NCBI GenBank assembly: GCA_904380375.1
Contig: CAJFID010000003.1
Coordinates: 1-64,000, forward strand
Origin: Avimonas intestinalis
GTDB lineage: Bacteria > Bacillota > Clostridia > Oscillospirales > Acutalibacteraceae
Direction: 5' to 3'
Length of the DNA stretch: 64,000 nt
Program-made: the position numbers and the translations under genes
Part shown: positions 6,640 to 16,026 of the stretch, in pieces
Layout: each line of letters begins with the position of its first letter
Numbering within the stretch: position 1 is the first letter of the stretch
Notes under the pieces: generated by a model
The model's input: the letters and a program-made list of their open reading frames with translations, nothing else
Database searches by the model: none
Told to the model about the DNA's origin: nothing

Positions 6640-8949
6640 ATGAAGGATACGTTGTGGAAGCCGGTGCCCCGCTCGGTGCGCAAGGCGCTGGAGGAGCGGG
6701 GGATCGCTATCGGCGAGGTCTGTTCGCTGGCCGCGGCGGATATGAACAACGACGGCGGGCTGCAGAATATTTATCTGCTGCTGACGCCCGAGCGGCTGAT
6801 TTTCGCCGTCTCCGACCAATGCGGCGAGATGGCCTACGCGGGGTCTGCCCTGCCTAAGCGGCGGCAGCCGGAAGGGATCGCGGAGCTGTACGACTATCCG
6901 TTTTCCCGCTTAGGCAATCCGAAAATCCTCAACCAGGTGGTCGGCGGGCTGCTGACCGTGGATGTGGATGGCACGGAAACCTGGCTTTGCCGCTTCTCCG
7001 GCACCAAAATGCGCCGGATGCAGCGGTTTTGCGAGGATTTGGACGCGCTGCTGAGCGGAAGACCCTTAAAAGAGCGGGGGGACGACGGGGAGGACTACTG
7101 CCCCAAATGCGGCGCGCCTTACCCGGAACGGGGGCGGGCCGTCTGCCCGCGCTGCATGGAAAAACATACGGTATTCGTGCGCATCCTGCAATACTTCAAA
7201 AATTATAAGCTCCGGGTCGTGGTTATGCTGTCCGGCGTGACCATTTCGGGGCTGGCGAACGCGGTATGGCCGTATTTAAGCGGTTCGGTGTTGTACGACC
7301 AGGTGCTCGGCGGCGGGGGGGAGCTGGCGGAAAAGCTGGGGATCCCGGGCAACGCGATGCTGCTCCTTCTGTTGCTGGTGCTTACCATGGCGGGTACGCA
7401 TTTCATCCGTCACCTGACCGGGATCATCCACGGGCGGATGACCGCCTATATGGTGCCGGATATCGTCTGCAAGCTTAAGCAGCGGGTGTTTGATTCCCTC
7501 AAGGACCTGTCGGTCGGTTTCTTTACCCGCCGGCAGACCGGCTCGCTGATGCAGCGGGTTAACGGCGATGCCAACGAGGTCATGGGCTTCTTTATTGACG
7601 GCCTGCCGTATTTCCTTTTTAATGTCGTGACGATGGCGCTGTCCATCTTTGTAATGTTTTCCATGAATTGGAAGCTCGCCCTGGTTGCCATCGTGATGCT
7701 CCCGCCGGCCGCCATTGTCTGTTATGTGGTGGGGCCGCGGTATTGGCACGCCAACGGCCGCCGCGCCCGGATGGTGCGGTCCATGTACTCCCTGCTCAAC
7801 GACGATATCGTCGGCGCGCGGGTGGTCCGTGCCTTTGGCCAGGAGAAAAACGAAAACAAGCGGTTTGACAAGGTCAACGAGCGGGTCCGCGCCGCCGAGA
7901 TGCGGGTGGTGCATTACGGCAACCAATACGACATTGCTTATTCCCTTACCCGGGATATCCCCAACCTCTTGGTGTGGAGCGTCGGCGCGCTGATCCTGCT
8001 GAATTCCCCGGGGAATTTTACCTACGGCGAGCTTCTCACCTTTGTCAGCTACCTGACGATGCTCCAGGGGCCGCTGGAGTTCTTCTCCGACGTGTTCCGC
8101 TGGTGGGCGAGCAGCATGAATTCCGCCCAGCGGGTGTTTGAAATCATCGATTCCCACCCGGAGATCGAGGAAAAGGAAAACCCTTTACAGCTAGACATTC
8201 AAGGCGATGTGGAGCTGCGGGGGGTTAGCTTCAGTTACGAGCCCAATAAGCCGGTGCTCAAGGACATCAGCTTCCACATTCACGAGGGGGAAATGCTGGG
8301 GATTGTGGGCAAATCCGGCGCGGGCAAGTCCACCCTGGTCAATCTGATTTCCCGGCTGTACGACCCTGACGACGGCGAGGTGCTGCTTGACGGCAACAAT
8401 GTAAAGGATATCTCCTTTGCATCATTGCGGGGCGCGGTGGCCATGGTCAGCCAGGAAACGTATATCTTTATGGGCACCGTAGCGGAGAATATCGCCTATG
8501 CCCGCCCCGACGCGAGCCGGGAGGAAATCGTCCGCGCAGCCATTGCGGCGAGCGCGCACGGCTTCATCTGCCGTCTCCCGGATGGGTACGATACCGTGAT
8601 TGGCTCGGGCGGCCGGGAACTGTCGGGCGGCGAGCGGCAGCGTGTATCGATCGCCCGCGCCATCCTGGCCGACCCGAAGATCCTGGTCTTGGACGAAGCC
8701 ACGGCGTCGGTCGATACCGAAACGGAGCGCGCGATCCAGGCTTCGCTCGAAAAGCTGATCCAAGGCCGCACGACGATTTCGATTGCCCACCGCCTTTCTA
8801 CTCTGCGCAATGCCGACCGGCTGATTGTGCTTGACAACGGCAGGCTGGTGGAAAGCGGCACGCATGAGGAATTGGTGCAGCAGCGCGGCGTGTATTACAA
8901 GCTTCTCCAGCTGCAATCCAAGGCGTTGGCCATGCGGGGGATCGAATGA
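6640..8949 (+). CDS. ABC exporter half-transporter with N-terminal extension and zinc ribbon
   Basis: This 769-residue protein is longer than an ordinary half-transporter (about 580-600). Residues 1-140 form an extra domain with the signature AADMNNDGGL and a strand-rich stretch, shared with the second ABC protein of this block. A zinc ribbon follows (Cys154, 157, 169, 172 in CPKC...CPRC). A type I exporter membrane domain spans about 185-490. The nucleotide-binding domain has Walker A GKSGAGKST at 557, signature LSGGE at 661 and Walker B VLDEA with the catalytic Glu. It probably pairs with the protein encoded at 9689-11884. The cargo is unknown. In proteobacteria similar ABC/DUF1854 sets lie near cyanophycin genes, which are absent here. 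Confidence 0.88.
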   Translation: MKDTLWKPVPRSVRKALEERGIAIGEVCSLAAADMNNDGGLQNIYLLLTPERLIFAVSDQCGEMAYAGSALPKRRQPEGIAELYDYPFSRLGNPKILNQVVGGLLTVDVDGTETWLCRFSGTKMRRMQRFCEDLDALLSGRPLKERGDDGEDYCPKCGAPYPERGRAVCPRCMEKHTVFVRILQYFKNYKLRVVVMLSGVTISGLANAVWPYLSGSVLYDQVLGGGGELAEKLGIPGNAMLLLLLLVLTMAGTHFIRHLTGIIHGRMTAYMVPDIVCKLKQRVFDSLKDLSVGFFTRRQTGSLMQRVNGDANEVMGFFIDGLPYFLFNVVTMALSIFVMFSMNWKLALVAIVMLPPAAIVCYVVGPRYWHANGRRARMVRSMYSLLNDDIVGARVVRAFGQEKNENKRFDKVNERVRAAEMRVVHYGNQYDIAYSLTRDIPNLLVWSVGALILLNSPGNFTYGELLTFVSYLTMLQGPLEFFSDVFRWWASSMNSAQRVFEIIDSHPEIEEKENPLQLDIQGDVELRGVSFSYEPNKPVLKDISFHIHEGEMLGIVGKSGAGKSTLVNLISRLYDPDDGEVLLDGNNVKDISFASLRGAVAMVSQETYIFMGTVAENIAYARPDASREEIVRAAIAASAHGFICRLPDGYDTVIGSGGRELSGGERQRVSIARAILADPKILVLDEATASVDTETERAIQASLEKLIQGRTTISIAHRLSTLRNADRLIVLDNGRLVESGTHEELVQQRGVYYKLLQLQSKALAMRGIE

Positions 8950-9050
8950 GAAACAGACAGACTTGAAAAGTGATTTCCCTTTACAGATGAAAAATGGTGG
9001 GCGTCTTTCTTGAAAGGCGCCGTGGCGTTAAAAGGACGGAGGTTTGCCCT

Positions 9051-9647
9051 ATGGCGGAGCAAAAGCATCAGCCAAAAGCCGGGCCGGACAGCGAGCCCGA
9101 TATTCTTCAGCAAGAAAAAAAGGCGGTCGAGGAAATCATCGCCATCCGTTCAATTACGGCGGAGAACACGGTATTCCGCCGTACGCAGGGCGGTTTTGTC
9201 CGCATGGATTATACCACGCCGGAGGGGGAGGTCAAATCCTATCCCCGGGTCTCGGTCCACCGTTGCTTCCCCTTCTCCGACCCGACCCATTTTATTTCGA
9301 TCCGGGAGCCGGAGGCGGACGGGAGGGAAATTGGGCTGATTGAGGATCTGGACGCCCTTCCCCGCGATATGCGCGCCATGCTGGAGGAGCAGATGAACCT
9401 GCGGTATTTTACCCCTATGATTGAAAAGGTGCACAGCGTCAAGGAAGAGTATGGCTACGCCTATTGGGACGTGACCACCGACCGCGGGGCCTGCCGCTTC
9501 ACTGTGCGTACGGGCGGCGGGGGCAGCGTCTACGCCATCGGCCCCAACCGCTACCTGATCAACGATATCGACGGCAACCGGTTTGAAATCCCCGATTTGT
9601 ATAAGCTGTCTGCCAAGGAAATCAAGCAGCTGGATCTCTTTATATAA
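9051..9647 (+). CDS. DUF1854 family protein between two ABC exporters
   Basis: This 198-residue protein fits the DUF1854 family, whose members are typically encoded beside ABC exporters. Recognisable features are the strands around FRRTQGGFVRMDYTT, a YPRVSVHRCFPFSDPTHFIS stretch, IGLIEDLDAL in the middle and a C-terminal block ending RYLINDIDGNRFEIPDLYKL. There is no signal peptide or membrane segment, so it is probably a cytoplasmic partner of the transporters. The ATG at 9051 is preceded by GGAGG at 8 nt. It lies about 100 nt after the first ABC gene and about 40 nt before the second, which indicates one operon. Its biochemical role is not known. Confidence 0.82.
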   Translation: MAEQKHQPKAGPDSEPDILQQEKKAVEEIIAIRSITAENTVFRRTQGGFVRMDYTTPEGEVKSYPRVSVHRCFPFSDPTHFISIREPEADGREIGLIEDLDALPRDMRAMLEEQMNLRYFTPMIEKVHSVKEEYGYAYWDVTTDRGACRFTVRTGGGGSVYAIGPNRYLINDIDGNRFEIPDLYKLSAKEIKQLDLFI

Positions 9648-9688
9648 GCAGCAGGCGGATGCTGCCGAGGAAAGGCGGTGCAACCCCA

Positions 9689-11884
9689 TTGAACCTATGC
9701 TTTACCTTGCCGGACCAAGAAGCCGGCCTGATAAAACCCCTGCGGCACGGCAAGCCGCTGCGGTACTGCGTGCCCTATGACCTTAATGACGACGGCGGGC
9801 TGTGCGGGGACGGCTGGATCGCCGTAACCGAGGACACCTTGTTTGTCCTAAAGGGCGGCGCCCTCAAGCACCAGGTCTTCCTGGCGGAGGCTGACGAGGT
9901 GCTCTGCACCCCGCAGGTGAACAGCGGCGTCCTGGCCGTGCGCAGGAAGGGCGAGGACCAGTACCTATGCCGCTTCAGTATGCGGCATATGATCCGGATT
10001 TCCTATGCGGCCCGCGGCGCCTGCCTGTTCTGCCGGGGGGACCGCCGGCTGGTGGAAAGCCGGGAGCGGGAAAAGCTGTGCCCCCGCTGCGGCCGGGTGC
10101 TTCCCGGCACCAGCCTGTGCCCCCACTGCGCCGGAAAGGGTGGGAGGACGTTCCGCCGCTTTTGGGATCTTTGCAGGGGGTACACCCTGCCCCTGCTGAC
10201 GCTGACGGTCATCATGGCGGCAATGTCGGGGATCAGCGTGTTCCAGCAGTATGTCCAGCGCCGGTTTATTGACGATGTCCTGGTTCCTGCCGAGGGGACG
10301 CTGGCCGATGTCGGCGCCTTTTTCGGCGTGACCCTGGCCCTGGTGCTGGCCTCCCTTGCGCTGTGGATCACCAACGCCCTGTGGAGCAACAGCCTGGGCA
10401 CCCGGATCAGCCGGGATCTGCGGGCGCGCACCTTTTACCGGATCAACGAGCTGTCGATGTCCTTTATCAACTCCCGGCAGTCGGGCGAGCTGATGAACCG
10501 GGTGGTTGAGGATGCCGCCCGGGTGCGGGAGTTCATGGAACAGGCCTTTTCCCAGATGTTCAGCCAGATTTTTATTATGGCCGGCGCCCTGATCGCCATG
10601 TTTGTCATGAATTGGCGGATGGCCCTGCTCGGCTTGGCCTTTGCCCCGGTGGGCTTGGTGCTGATCCGCCTGTCCCGCCGGTACGAGCGCCGGCTGTGGC
10701 GCAAGCGCTGGCGTACCGAGGACAAGGTCAACGACCGGCTTCAGGATGTGATTTCCGGGATCCGGGTGGTCAAATCCTTCGGCCAGGAACAACGGGAGAG
10801 CGCGCGGTTCCACGAGTACACCGACGAGCTGATGCGGATTACCCGCCGCAACGAAATCTTCTGGGCGACCCTGTACGCCGGCGTCACCTTCTTCCTGACC
10901 TCCGGGACCCTGCTGGTCATCTATTTCGGCGGCGGGAACGTGCTGAAGAACCAGATGACCCCCGGCGAGCTGGTGCAGTTCCTGGCCTATACCAACATGC
11001 TGTACGGGCCTCTGCAATTTGTCAGCCGCCTGCCCCGTATGCTGATGCGGCTGACCACCGCCCTTGAACGGATTTACGATATCCTTGACGAGGACGCCCA
11101 GCTGGTGGATCCCAAGGACGCGGTGGACCGGGAGCTGGAGGGCCAGGTCACCTTTGACAACGTGACCTTTGGCTACAGGACCTATGAGCCGGTGCTTGAA
11201 AACATCAGCCTCACGGTCAAACCGGGGGAGATGATCGGGCTGGTGGGCGCCTCCGGTGCGGGCAAGTCCACCATCATCAACCTGCTGATGCGGCTGTACG
11301 AGGTGGACGACGGCGAAATCCGCGTGGACGGCATCCCATTGCCCAAGCTTTCCCAGGACTGCCTGCACCGGCAGATCGGCGTGGTGCTGCAGGAAACGTT
11401 CCTGTTTTCCGGTACCGTGTTTGACAACATCCGCTTTGCCCGGCCGAATGCCCCGGTGCGGGAGGTGATCCAGGCCGCGAAGATGGCCAATGCCCATGAG
11501 TTTATTACCAAGCTGCCCGACGGGTACGACACCTATGTGGGGGAGCGGGGCTATACCCTCTCAGGCGGCGAACGGCAGCGGGTCGCCATCGCCCGTGCCA
11601 TCCTGCATAATCCCCGCCTGCTGATTCTTGATGAGGCGACCAGCGCGCTTGATACCGAGACGGAATACCAGATCCAGGAGGCGCTCGGCCGGCTGACCCA
11701 CGGCCGCACCACCTTCGCCATCGCCCACCGGCTGTCGACCCTGCGGGAGGCCGACCGGATTGTGGTGATTGATAAGCACCGCATCGCGGAGGTGGGCACT
11801 CATAACGAGTTGATGCGCCGCAAGGGCATCTACTACGGCCTGGTGATGGCGCAGTTGGAAATGCATAAGGTCCGCGGCGCGTAA
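9689..11884 (+). CDS. ABC exporter half-transporter, second subunit, with zinc ribbon
   Basis: This is a paralogue of the protein at 6640-8949. The N-terminal extension carries the same DLNDDGGL signature, then a zinc ribbon CPRCGRVLPGTSLCPHC, a type I exporter membrane domain and an ATPase domain with GASGAGKST, LSGGE and LILDEA. Both subunits keep the catalytic glutamate, so neither ATP site looks degenerate. I place the start at TTG 9689, which aligns with the start of the paralogue (31 against 34 residues before the shared motif) and has AGGAAAGG upstream. An in-frame ATG at 9659 gives ten more residues but has poor spacing. It probably forms a heterodimer with the first subunit. Confidence 0.87.
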   Translation: MNLCFTLPDQEAGLIKPLRHGKPLRYCVPYDLNDDGGLCGDGWIAVTEDTLFVLKGGALKHQVFLAEADEVLCTPQVNSGVLAVRRKGEDQYLCRFSMRHMIRISYAARGACLFCRGDRRLVESREREKLCPRCGRVLPGTSLCPHCAGKGGRTFRRFWDLCRGYTLPLLTLTVIMAAMSGISVFQQYVQRRFIDDVLVPAEGTLADVGAFFGVTLALVLASLALWITNALWSNSLGTRISRDLRARTFYRINELSMSFINSRQSGELMNRVVEDAARVREFMEQAFSQMFSQIFIMAGALIAMFVMNWRMALLGLAFAPVGLVLIRLSRRYERRLWRKRWRTEDKVNDRLQDVISGIRVVKSFGQEQRESARFHEYTDELMRITRRNEIFWATLYAGVTFFLTSGTLLVIYFGGGNVLKNQMTPGELVQFLAYTNMLYGPLQFVSRLPRMLMRLTTALERIYDILDEDAQLVDPKDAVDRELEGQVTFDNVTFGYRTYEPVLENISLTVKPGEMIGLVGASGAGKSTIINLLMRLYEVDDGEIRVDGIPLPKLSQDCLHRQIGVVLQETFLFSGTVFDNIRFARPNAPVREVIQAAKMANAHEFITKLPDGYDTYVGERGYTLSGGERQRVAIARAILHNPRLLILDEATSALDTETEYQIQEALGRLTHGRTTFAIAHRLSTLREADRIVVIDKHRIAEVGTHNELMRRKGIYYGLVMAQLEMHKVRGA

Positions 11885-11962
11885 CCGAGGACGGCGGCGC
11901 GCCACGGCGGAAAGAGGCCAATCGGAAATCAAGGCGCATAGGCAATGGAGGGAGTTTTTTTT

Positions 11963-12646
11963 ATGGATCATCACCGAGCATCGGAAGAGGCAAAGGGGCG
12001 CGGGATCCGGTCTGTCCTGGCGTTCGCGGCATTTACTTTGCTGCTGGCGGGGGGGACGGCGGCGCCGCTTTTTTGGACAGAGAGGGCCGGGAAGGCGGCT
12101 TTCCCCTTTTTGCTTTTGTGCGTTCCCATTATCCTTTGGCTTGGATTCTCGGCATGTTTCGTTTCCCTCTTGCGTTCGGCAGGACGGACAAGCCGGTTTC
12201 AGCGCTGGATGCGAAAGGACTCCCGTTATGCGTATTTGGCCGTCATGGCGCTGGCGCTGAATACGGCGGTGTTTCTTTTCGCCGCGCATCAAGGCCGAGC
12301 CTTTTGGTGGCCGTATGCCGTTTTGCCGCTTCTTATGCTGTTGATCGGCCTTTTCCAGCCCCTGGCCAAACGGAACGCTGCCTTCGGCGTCCGCAACGGG
12401 TGGACGCGGTCGAGCGAAACGGTTTGGAGGAAGACGCAGCTGTTTAGCGGCGGGGTATCCGCCGCCGTGGGTATCGTGCTGATCCCACTGTGCGGTTTTT
12501 CATCCGCGCCTATTTCCGCGATCGGCTTAGCCGTGGGCGGCTTCGCGCTTATCGCCGTCTGCTCCACGCTTGGTTCCTACCGCTGCTTCCGGCGGTACGG
12601 CCCGGCTGCGGAGAAACGGGGAGAGTCTGGGGGTAGTAGGGGGTAG
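11963..12646 (+). CDS. SdpI/YhfL-like membrane protein
   Basis: This 227-residue protein has about six hydrophobic segments and, in its C-terminal half, the segment FGVRNGWTRSSETVWRKTQ. This is the hallmark of the SdpI family (GxRxPWTxxSExVWxKTHR), whose founder gives Bacillus subtilis immunity to the SdpC toxin. The N-terminal part (LAFAAFTLLLAGG and onward) resembles a DUF1648-like region, as in larger SdpI homologues. GGAGGG lies 10 nt before the ATG at 11963; an in-frame ATG at 11945 precedes that site and is rejected. No SdpC-like toxin gene is visible nearby, so immunity is only a family inference. It lies 78 nt downstream of the ABC block. Confidence 0.75.
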   Translation: MDHHRASEEAKGRGIRSVLAFAAFTLLLAGGTAAPLFWTERAGKAAFPFLLLCVPIILWLGFSACFVSLLRSAGRTSRFQRWMRKDSRYAYLAVMALALNTAVFLFAAHQGRAFWWPYAVLPLLMLLIGLFQPLAKRNAAFGVRNGWTRSSETVWRKTQLFSGGVSAAVGIVLIPLCGFSSAPISAIGLAVGGFALIAVCSTLGSYRCFRRYGPAAEKRGESGGSRG

Positions 12647-13049
12647 AAGGGGATAGAAGAAACGGGAAAAGCGGTAAATGGCGGAAAAATTCCACTTTCC
12701 GCGTTGTTCAGGGCGTTTCCGGTCTAGACGGCGGGGTCCGTCTCGCCTTTTCGGGAAAGGGACAGACATACACAAAACGGAGGGATTGCAAAATTCTTGT
12801 TTTGCAATCCCTCCGTTTTTTAAGTAATTCCCCTGGATTTTTGCACCACTTTTGCCCTTGGGCATAGGATAGAATACACGCGGGAAAGGCTGGGAGGGTA
12901 AGAGGAGGGAACGCGTTTCCCGGCGTGCAACGTACAATGCGCCGGGGCAAGACGCCGTGCGGTTGAGGCGCACCCGGCGCCTGGAAACGAGAGGCGCGTG
13001 CGGCGGTTTTCCCCGCCGCATCCCGCTGCTGCGGAAGGGATGGATGGAT
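12647..13049. other. Intergenic region with a terminator
   Basis: No gene is supported. G-rich sequence of GGGGTAG/GGGGATAG type lies just after the SdpI-like stop. The strong hairpin at 12774-12820 is the main element. A possible -10 (TAGAAT at 12870) has no matching -35. Confidence 0.5.
12774..12820. terminator. Perfect 20-bp stem-loop terminator
   Basis: Bases 12774-12793 pair perfectly with 12800-12819. The plus strand ends in six T residues and the minus strand in four, so it can terminate both ways. It most likely ends the ABC/SdpI-like operon. Confidence 0.85.
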
Positions 13050-13529
13050 ATGGGTGAAACCATTATGCTGGTGTTGGTGCTGCTGTTGGCTTTGTATGGC
13101 TGCATGGAGCTGATCCGCCGTGCGGCTCTGCGGATCATGAGGCCCGCTGAGCCATGCTCCGGCCTGCTGGTGCTGCCCCTGTCCGGGCATTGTGCGGATG
13201 CGGAATACCGCATCCGCGCCTTTGCCGCCCAGTCGCGTTGGATGGAAGAACTGGCCGGCGAGCTCCTCATCCTTGATGCCGGGATGGACGAAGAAACCAG
13301 GCTCCTGGCCGAACGGATCTGTGCGGAATATCCGGGAGTCCGGTTAGCCAGGACGGCGGATCTGGGAGAAGAAATCGAAAAAATGTTCGCCCCCGTTTAC
13401 AGGGATAAGCGGATGTTATATAATGAAGCGATGGGTTTATCCTTAAATGAGCGGAGAAATCGGCTTGGCCAAGGAAAGGGCTGCGCCGCCGGAAAAGGGA
13501 TAAAAAATCAGCCGTTTGGGCGGCGCTAA
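13050..13529 (+). CDS. Membrane-anchored protein of unknown function
   Basis: This 159-residue protein has one N-terminal membrane segment (IMLVLVLLLALYGCMELI) followed by a soluble domain with alternating strands and helices, for example GLLVLPLSGHCADAEYRIRA and AGELLILDAGMDEETRLLAERIC. I do not recognise a named family. The position before recD2 suggests co-transcription. The last residues and the stop codon lie inside the first copy of a 50-bp repeat (13482-13531), so the C-terminus (about 15 residues) may have been altered by that repeat. ATG 13050 is chosen for its spacing from GGAAGGGA; ATG 13044 is possible. Confidence 0.6.
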   Translation: MGETIMLVLVLLLALYGCMELIRRAALRIMRPAEPCSGLLVLPLSGHCADAEYRIRAFAAQSRWMEELAGELLILDAGMDEETRLLAERICAEYPGVRLARTADLGEEIEKMFAPVYRDKRMLYNEAMGLSLNERRNRLGQGKGCAAGKGIKNQPFGRR

Positions 13530-13531
13530 GT
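13482..13531 (+). repeat. 50-bp dyad repeat, copy 1
   Basis: This 50-bp unit matches 13571-13620 at 47 of 50 positions, offset by 89 bp. Its ends are an inverted repeat (GCGCCGCC at 13483-13490 and GGCGGCGC at 13519-13526) enclosing an A-rich core. It overlaps the end of the preceding gene. Confidence 0.85.
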
Positions 13532-13570
13532 AAAGAAGCAGTGTAGGAAAATGCCGGAGGCATTTTTGAA

Positions 13571-13620
13571 TGCGCCGCCGGAAAAGGGATAAAAAATCAG
13601 CCGTGAGGGCGGCGCTAGGT
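13571..13620 (+). repeat. 50-bp dyad repeat, copy 2
   Basis: Second copy of the unit at 13482-13531, with the same 8-bp inverted ends. It lies in the leader of recD2, 12 nt before the chosen ATG. Confidence 0.85.
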
Positions 13621-13632
13621 TGTGATCGACAT

Positions 13633-15900
13633 ATGGATGAAAAACAGCTGGATCAGCTTATCGGCAGCGTGGAAAGGATCGTTTTCCGTAACGAGGACAA
13701 CGGCTGGACGGTTTTAGAGCTGGACGACGGGCAGGAACTGCATAAGGTCGTGGGCGTGCTGCCGATGGTGGGCGTGGGCGAAACCCTCCGCCTGCTGGGC
13801 GGCTGGGTGGAGCATCCCAGCTTCGGCATCCAGTTCCGCGCGGAGTACTGCGAGCGCCACCTCCCGACCGAGGAGGACGCGATCCTGCGGTATCTTTCCT
13901 CCGGCGCGGTCAAAGGGATCGGGCAGGCGACGGCCATCCGGATTGTGGATAAGTTCGGGAGCCACGCGCTGGAGGTGCTCGAAAAGCAGCCAGAGCGCCT
14001 GGCCGAGATCAAGGGCATTTCGCCGGCCAAGGCGCAGAAAATCGCGGAGGAATACGCCGCCCAATTCGGCCTGCGGGAGGTCCTGCTCGCCTTTTCCGGC
14101 TATGGCCTGACCCCCGGGGAGGCCCTGCGCTGCTGGAAAAAATGGGGCGCTTCCACCGTGGAACGGATCCGGCAGAACCCCTATATCCTCTGTACCGCCG
14201 GGCTGTATATCGGCTTTGAGCGGGCGGACCAGATCTGCATGGAGATGGGACGCCCGGCGGACGATTCCCGGCGGATAGAGGCCGGGCTGCTCTATATCCT
14301 GCGGCACAACCTAAACAACGGCCACACCTGCCTGCCCATGGACAAGCTCTGCCAAACCGCCGTCGGGCTGCTGGGCGTGGAACCGTCCCTGGTGGCGGAG
14401 ACGCTGGAAAATATGCTGGCATCCTTCACGGTCAAGGAGGAAACCTTTGAGGGCCGCCGCTTTGTCTTCCTCAACCATCTGCACCGGGCGGAGAAGTATT
14501 GTGCGGCGCGCATCCGCCTGATCGGGGCGTTCCCGCCTCTGCCCGGCCGGCATGTCGAGGAGAGCATTGACAGCATGGAGCGGCGCGGCGGCATCGCCTA
14601 CGCCGCCCAGCAGCGGCTGGCCATCCGGGAGGCGGTGGAAAAAGGGGCGTTGATCCTGACCGGCGGGCCCGGCACCGGCAAAACCACGACGCTCAAGGCG
14701 ATTATCACGCTGCTTGAGCAGATGGGGGAGACGGTCGCTATCGCCGCCCCTACCGGCCGGGCCGCCAAACGGATAGCGGAGCTGACCGGGCGGGAGGCCA
14801 AAACCATCCACCGCCTGCTTGAGGTGCAGTGGGAAGACGAGGAGACCCCGGCCTTTGGCCGCAATGAAAAGAACCCGCTTGATGCCGACGCCGTCGTGGT
14901 CGACGAGCTTTCCATGGTGGATGTCCTGCTGTTTGAAAGCCTGCTGCGGGCGATGAAAACCGGCTGCCGGCTTATCTTGGTGGGGGATACCGACCAGCTC
15001 CCGGCGGTTGGGCCGGGCTGTGTGCTGCACGATTTGATCGCAAGCGGGACGCTCCCGGTGGTGCGGCTGACCGAGGTGTTCCGCCAGGCGATGGAAAGCC
15101 ACATCGTTGCCAACGCCCACCGGATCGTCGCCGGGCAGATACCGGAGCTGGCCTTCCGCGAGGGGGACTTCTTTTTCCTTGCCCAGAACAGTGCGCAGGG
15201 GGTGACCCAGACGGTGCTTGATTTGTGCAGCTACCGATTGCCTGGGAAATACGGCTGTACCGTGTTTAACGGCTTACAGGTGCTCTGCCCCGGCCGGAAG
15301 GGGGAACTGGGCACCCGCGAGCTCAACCGCCGGCTGCAGGCCCTGCTCAACCCGGAATCGGAGGAAAAGCCGGAATTGACGGTCGAAGGGACCACCCTGC
15401 GGGCGGGGGACAAGGTGATGCATGTCCGCAACAATTACGATATCGGATGGACCCGGGACGACGGGGAGGTCGGCCAGGGGGTGTTCAACGGGGACATCGG
15501 CGTGCTTGAGGATATTGATACGCGGGAATCCACCCTCAGCGTGCGGTATGACGACCGCGTCGCCTTTTATACCAAGCAGGAGGCGATGGATTTGGAGCTG
15601 GCCTATGCCGTGACGGTGCATAAAAGCCAGGGCAGCGAGTTTGACGCGGTGATCCTTCCTATTTACCGGAACCCGCCGATGCTCTGCTACCGCAACCTGC
15701 TGTATACGGCGGTGACCCGCGCCAAGTCGCTCCTGATCATCGTGGGCAGCCAGAGGACGGTGGCCGAGATGGTCGCCAACGACCGCAAAACCCTGCGGTA
15801 CAGCGGCCTGGGGTATTTTTTGCAGCAGGCAGAGGCGGCCGTTCCCTTGGGAGGCGAAAGCGGCAGCGAAGGGGAGCCAACGCCCGGCAGCGGCCGGTAA
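13633..15900 (+). CDS. recD2: RecD2-type SF1B DNA helicase
   Basis: This 755-residue protein is a 5'-3' helicase of the RecD-like family found without RecBC. An N-terminal OB-like region begins IERIV-type (here VERIVFRNEDNGWTVL) and is followed by helix-hairpin-helix units (SGAVKGIGQATAIRIV, IKGISPAKAQKIAEEY). The helicase core has Walker A GGPGTGKTTT at about 344, a Q-like patch before it, VVDELSMVD (motif II), LVGDTDQLP (motif III) and the C-terminal AYAVTVHKSQGSEF and YTAVTRAK motifs. RecD2 helps repair and replication fork processing. ATG 13633 fits the family start (MDEKQLDQLIGSVERIV); the frame remains open to an ATG at 13570, but that adds residues encoded by the repeat. Confidence 0.93.
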   Translation: MDEKQLDQLIGSVERIVFRNEDNGWTVLELDDGQELHKVVGVLPMVGVGETLRLLGGWVEHPSFGIQFRAEYCERHLPTEEDAILRYLSSGAVKGIGQATAIRIVDKFGSHALEVLEKQPERLAEIKGISPAKAQKIAEEYAAQFGLREVLLAFSGYGLTPGEALRCWKKWGASTVERIRQNPYILCTAGLYIGFERADQICMEMGRPADDSRRIEAGLLYILRHNLNNGHTCLPMDKLCQTAVGLLGVEPSLVAETLENMLASFTVKEETFEGRRFVFLNHLHRAEKYCAARIRLIGAFPPLPGRHVEESIDSMERRGGIAYAAQQRLAIREAVEKGALILTGGPGTGKTTTLKAIITLLEQMGETVAIAAPTGRAAKRIAELTGREAKTIHRLLEVQWEDEETPAFGRNEKNPLDADAVVVDELSMVDVLLFESLLRAMKTGCRLILVGDTDQLPAVGPGCVLHDLIASGTLPVVRLTEVFRQAMESHIVANAHRIVAGQIPELAFREGDFFFLAQNSAQGVTQTVLDLCSYRLPGKYGCTVFNGLQVLCPGRKGELGTRELNRRLQALLNPESEEKPELTVEGTTLRAGDKVMHVRNNYDIGWTRDDGEVGQGVFNGDIGVLEDIDTRESTLSVRYDDRVAFYTKQEAMDLELAYAVTVHKSQGSEFDAVILPIYRNPPMLCYRNLLYTAVTRAKSLLIIVGSQRTVAEMVANDRKTLRYSGLGYFLQQAEAAVPLGGESGSEGEPTPGSGR

Positions 15901-15936
15901 AAGGCAAGGAAAAGGCCCCGCCGGCTGAAAAAAGTG

Positions 15937-15965
15937 TTTATTTTCCTCGCCGCCGGTAATATAAT
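15937..15965 (+). promoter_or_regulatory. Possible murC promoter
   Basis: TATAAT at 15960-15965 lies 17 nt after TTTATT, a poor -35, in the short AT-rich gap between recD2 and murC. Confidence 0.4.
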
Positions 15966-16026
15966 AAATAGGATATGTCCGCGTAGTGGGGACGGCAAAA
16001 ATAAGGCGGCGGAAAGGTTGAAATAT

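Noticed and set aside
9965..11497. Open frame of 510 residues antisense to the second ABC exporter
   Set aside because: His/Gln/Gly-rich shadow frame with no start signals.
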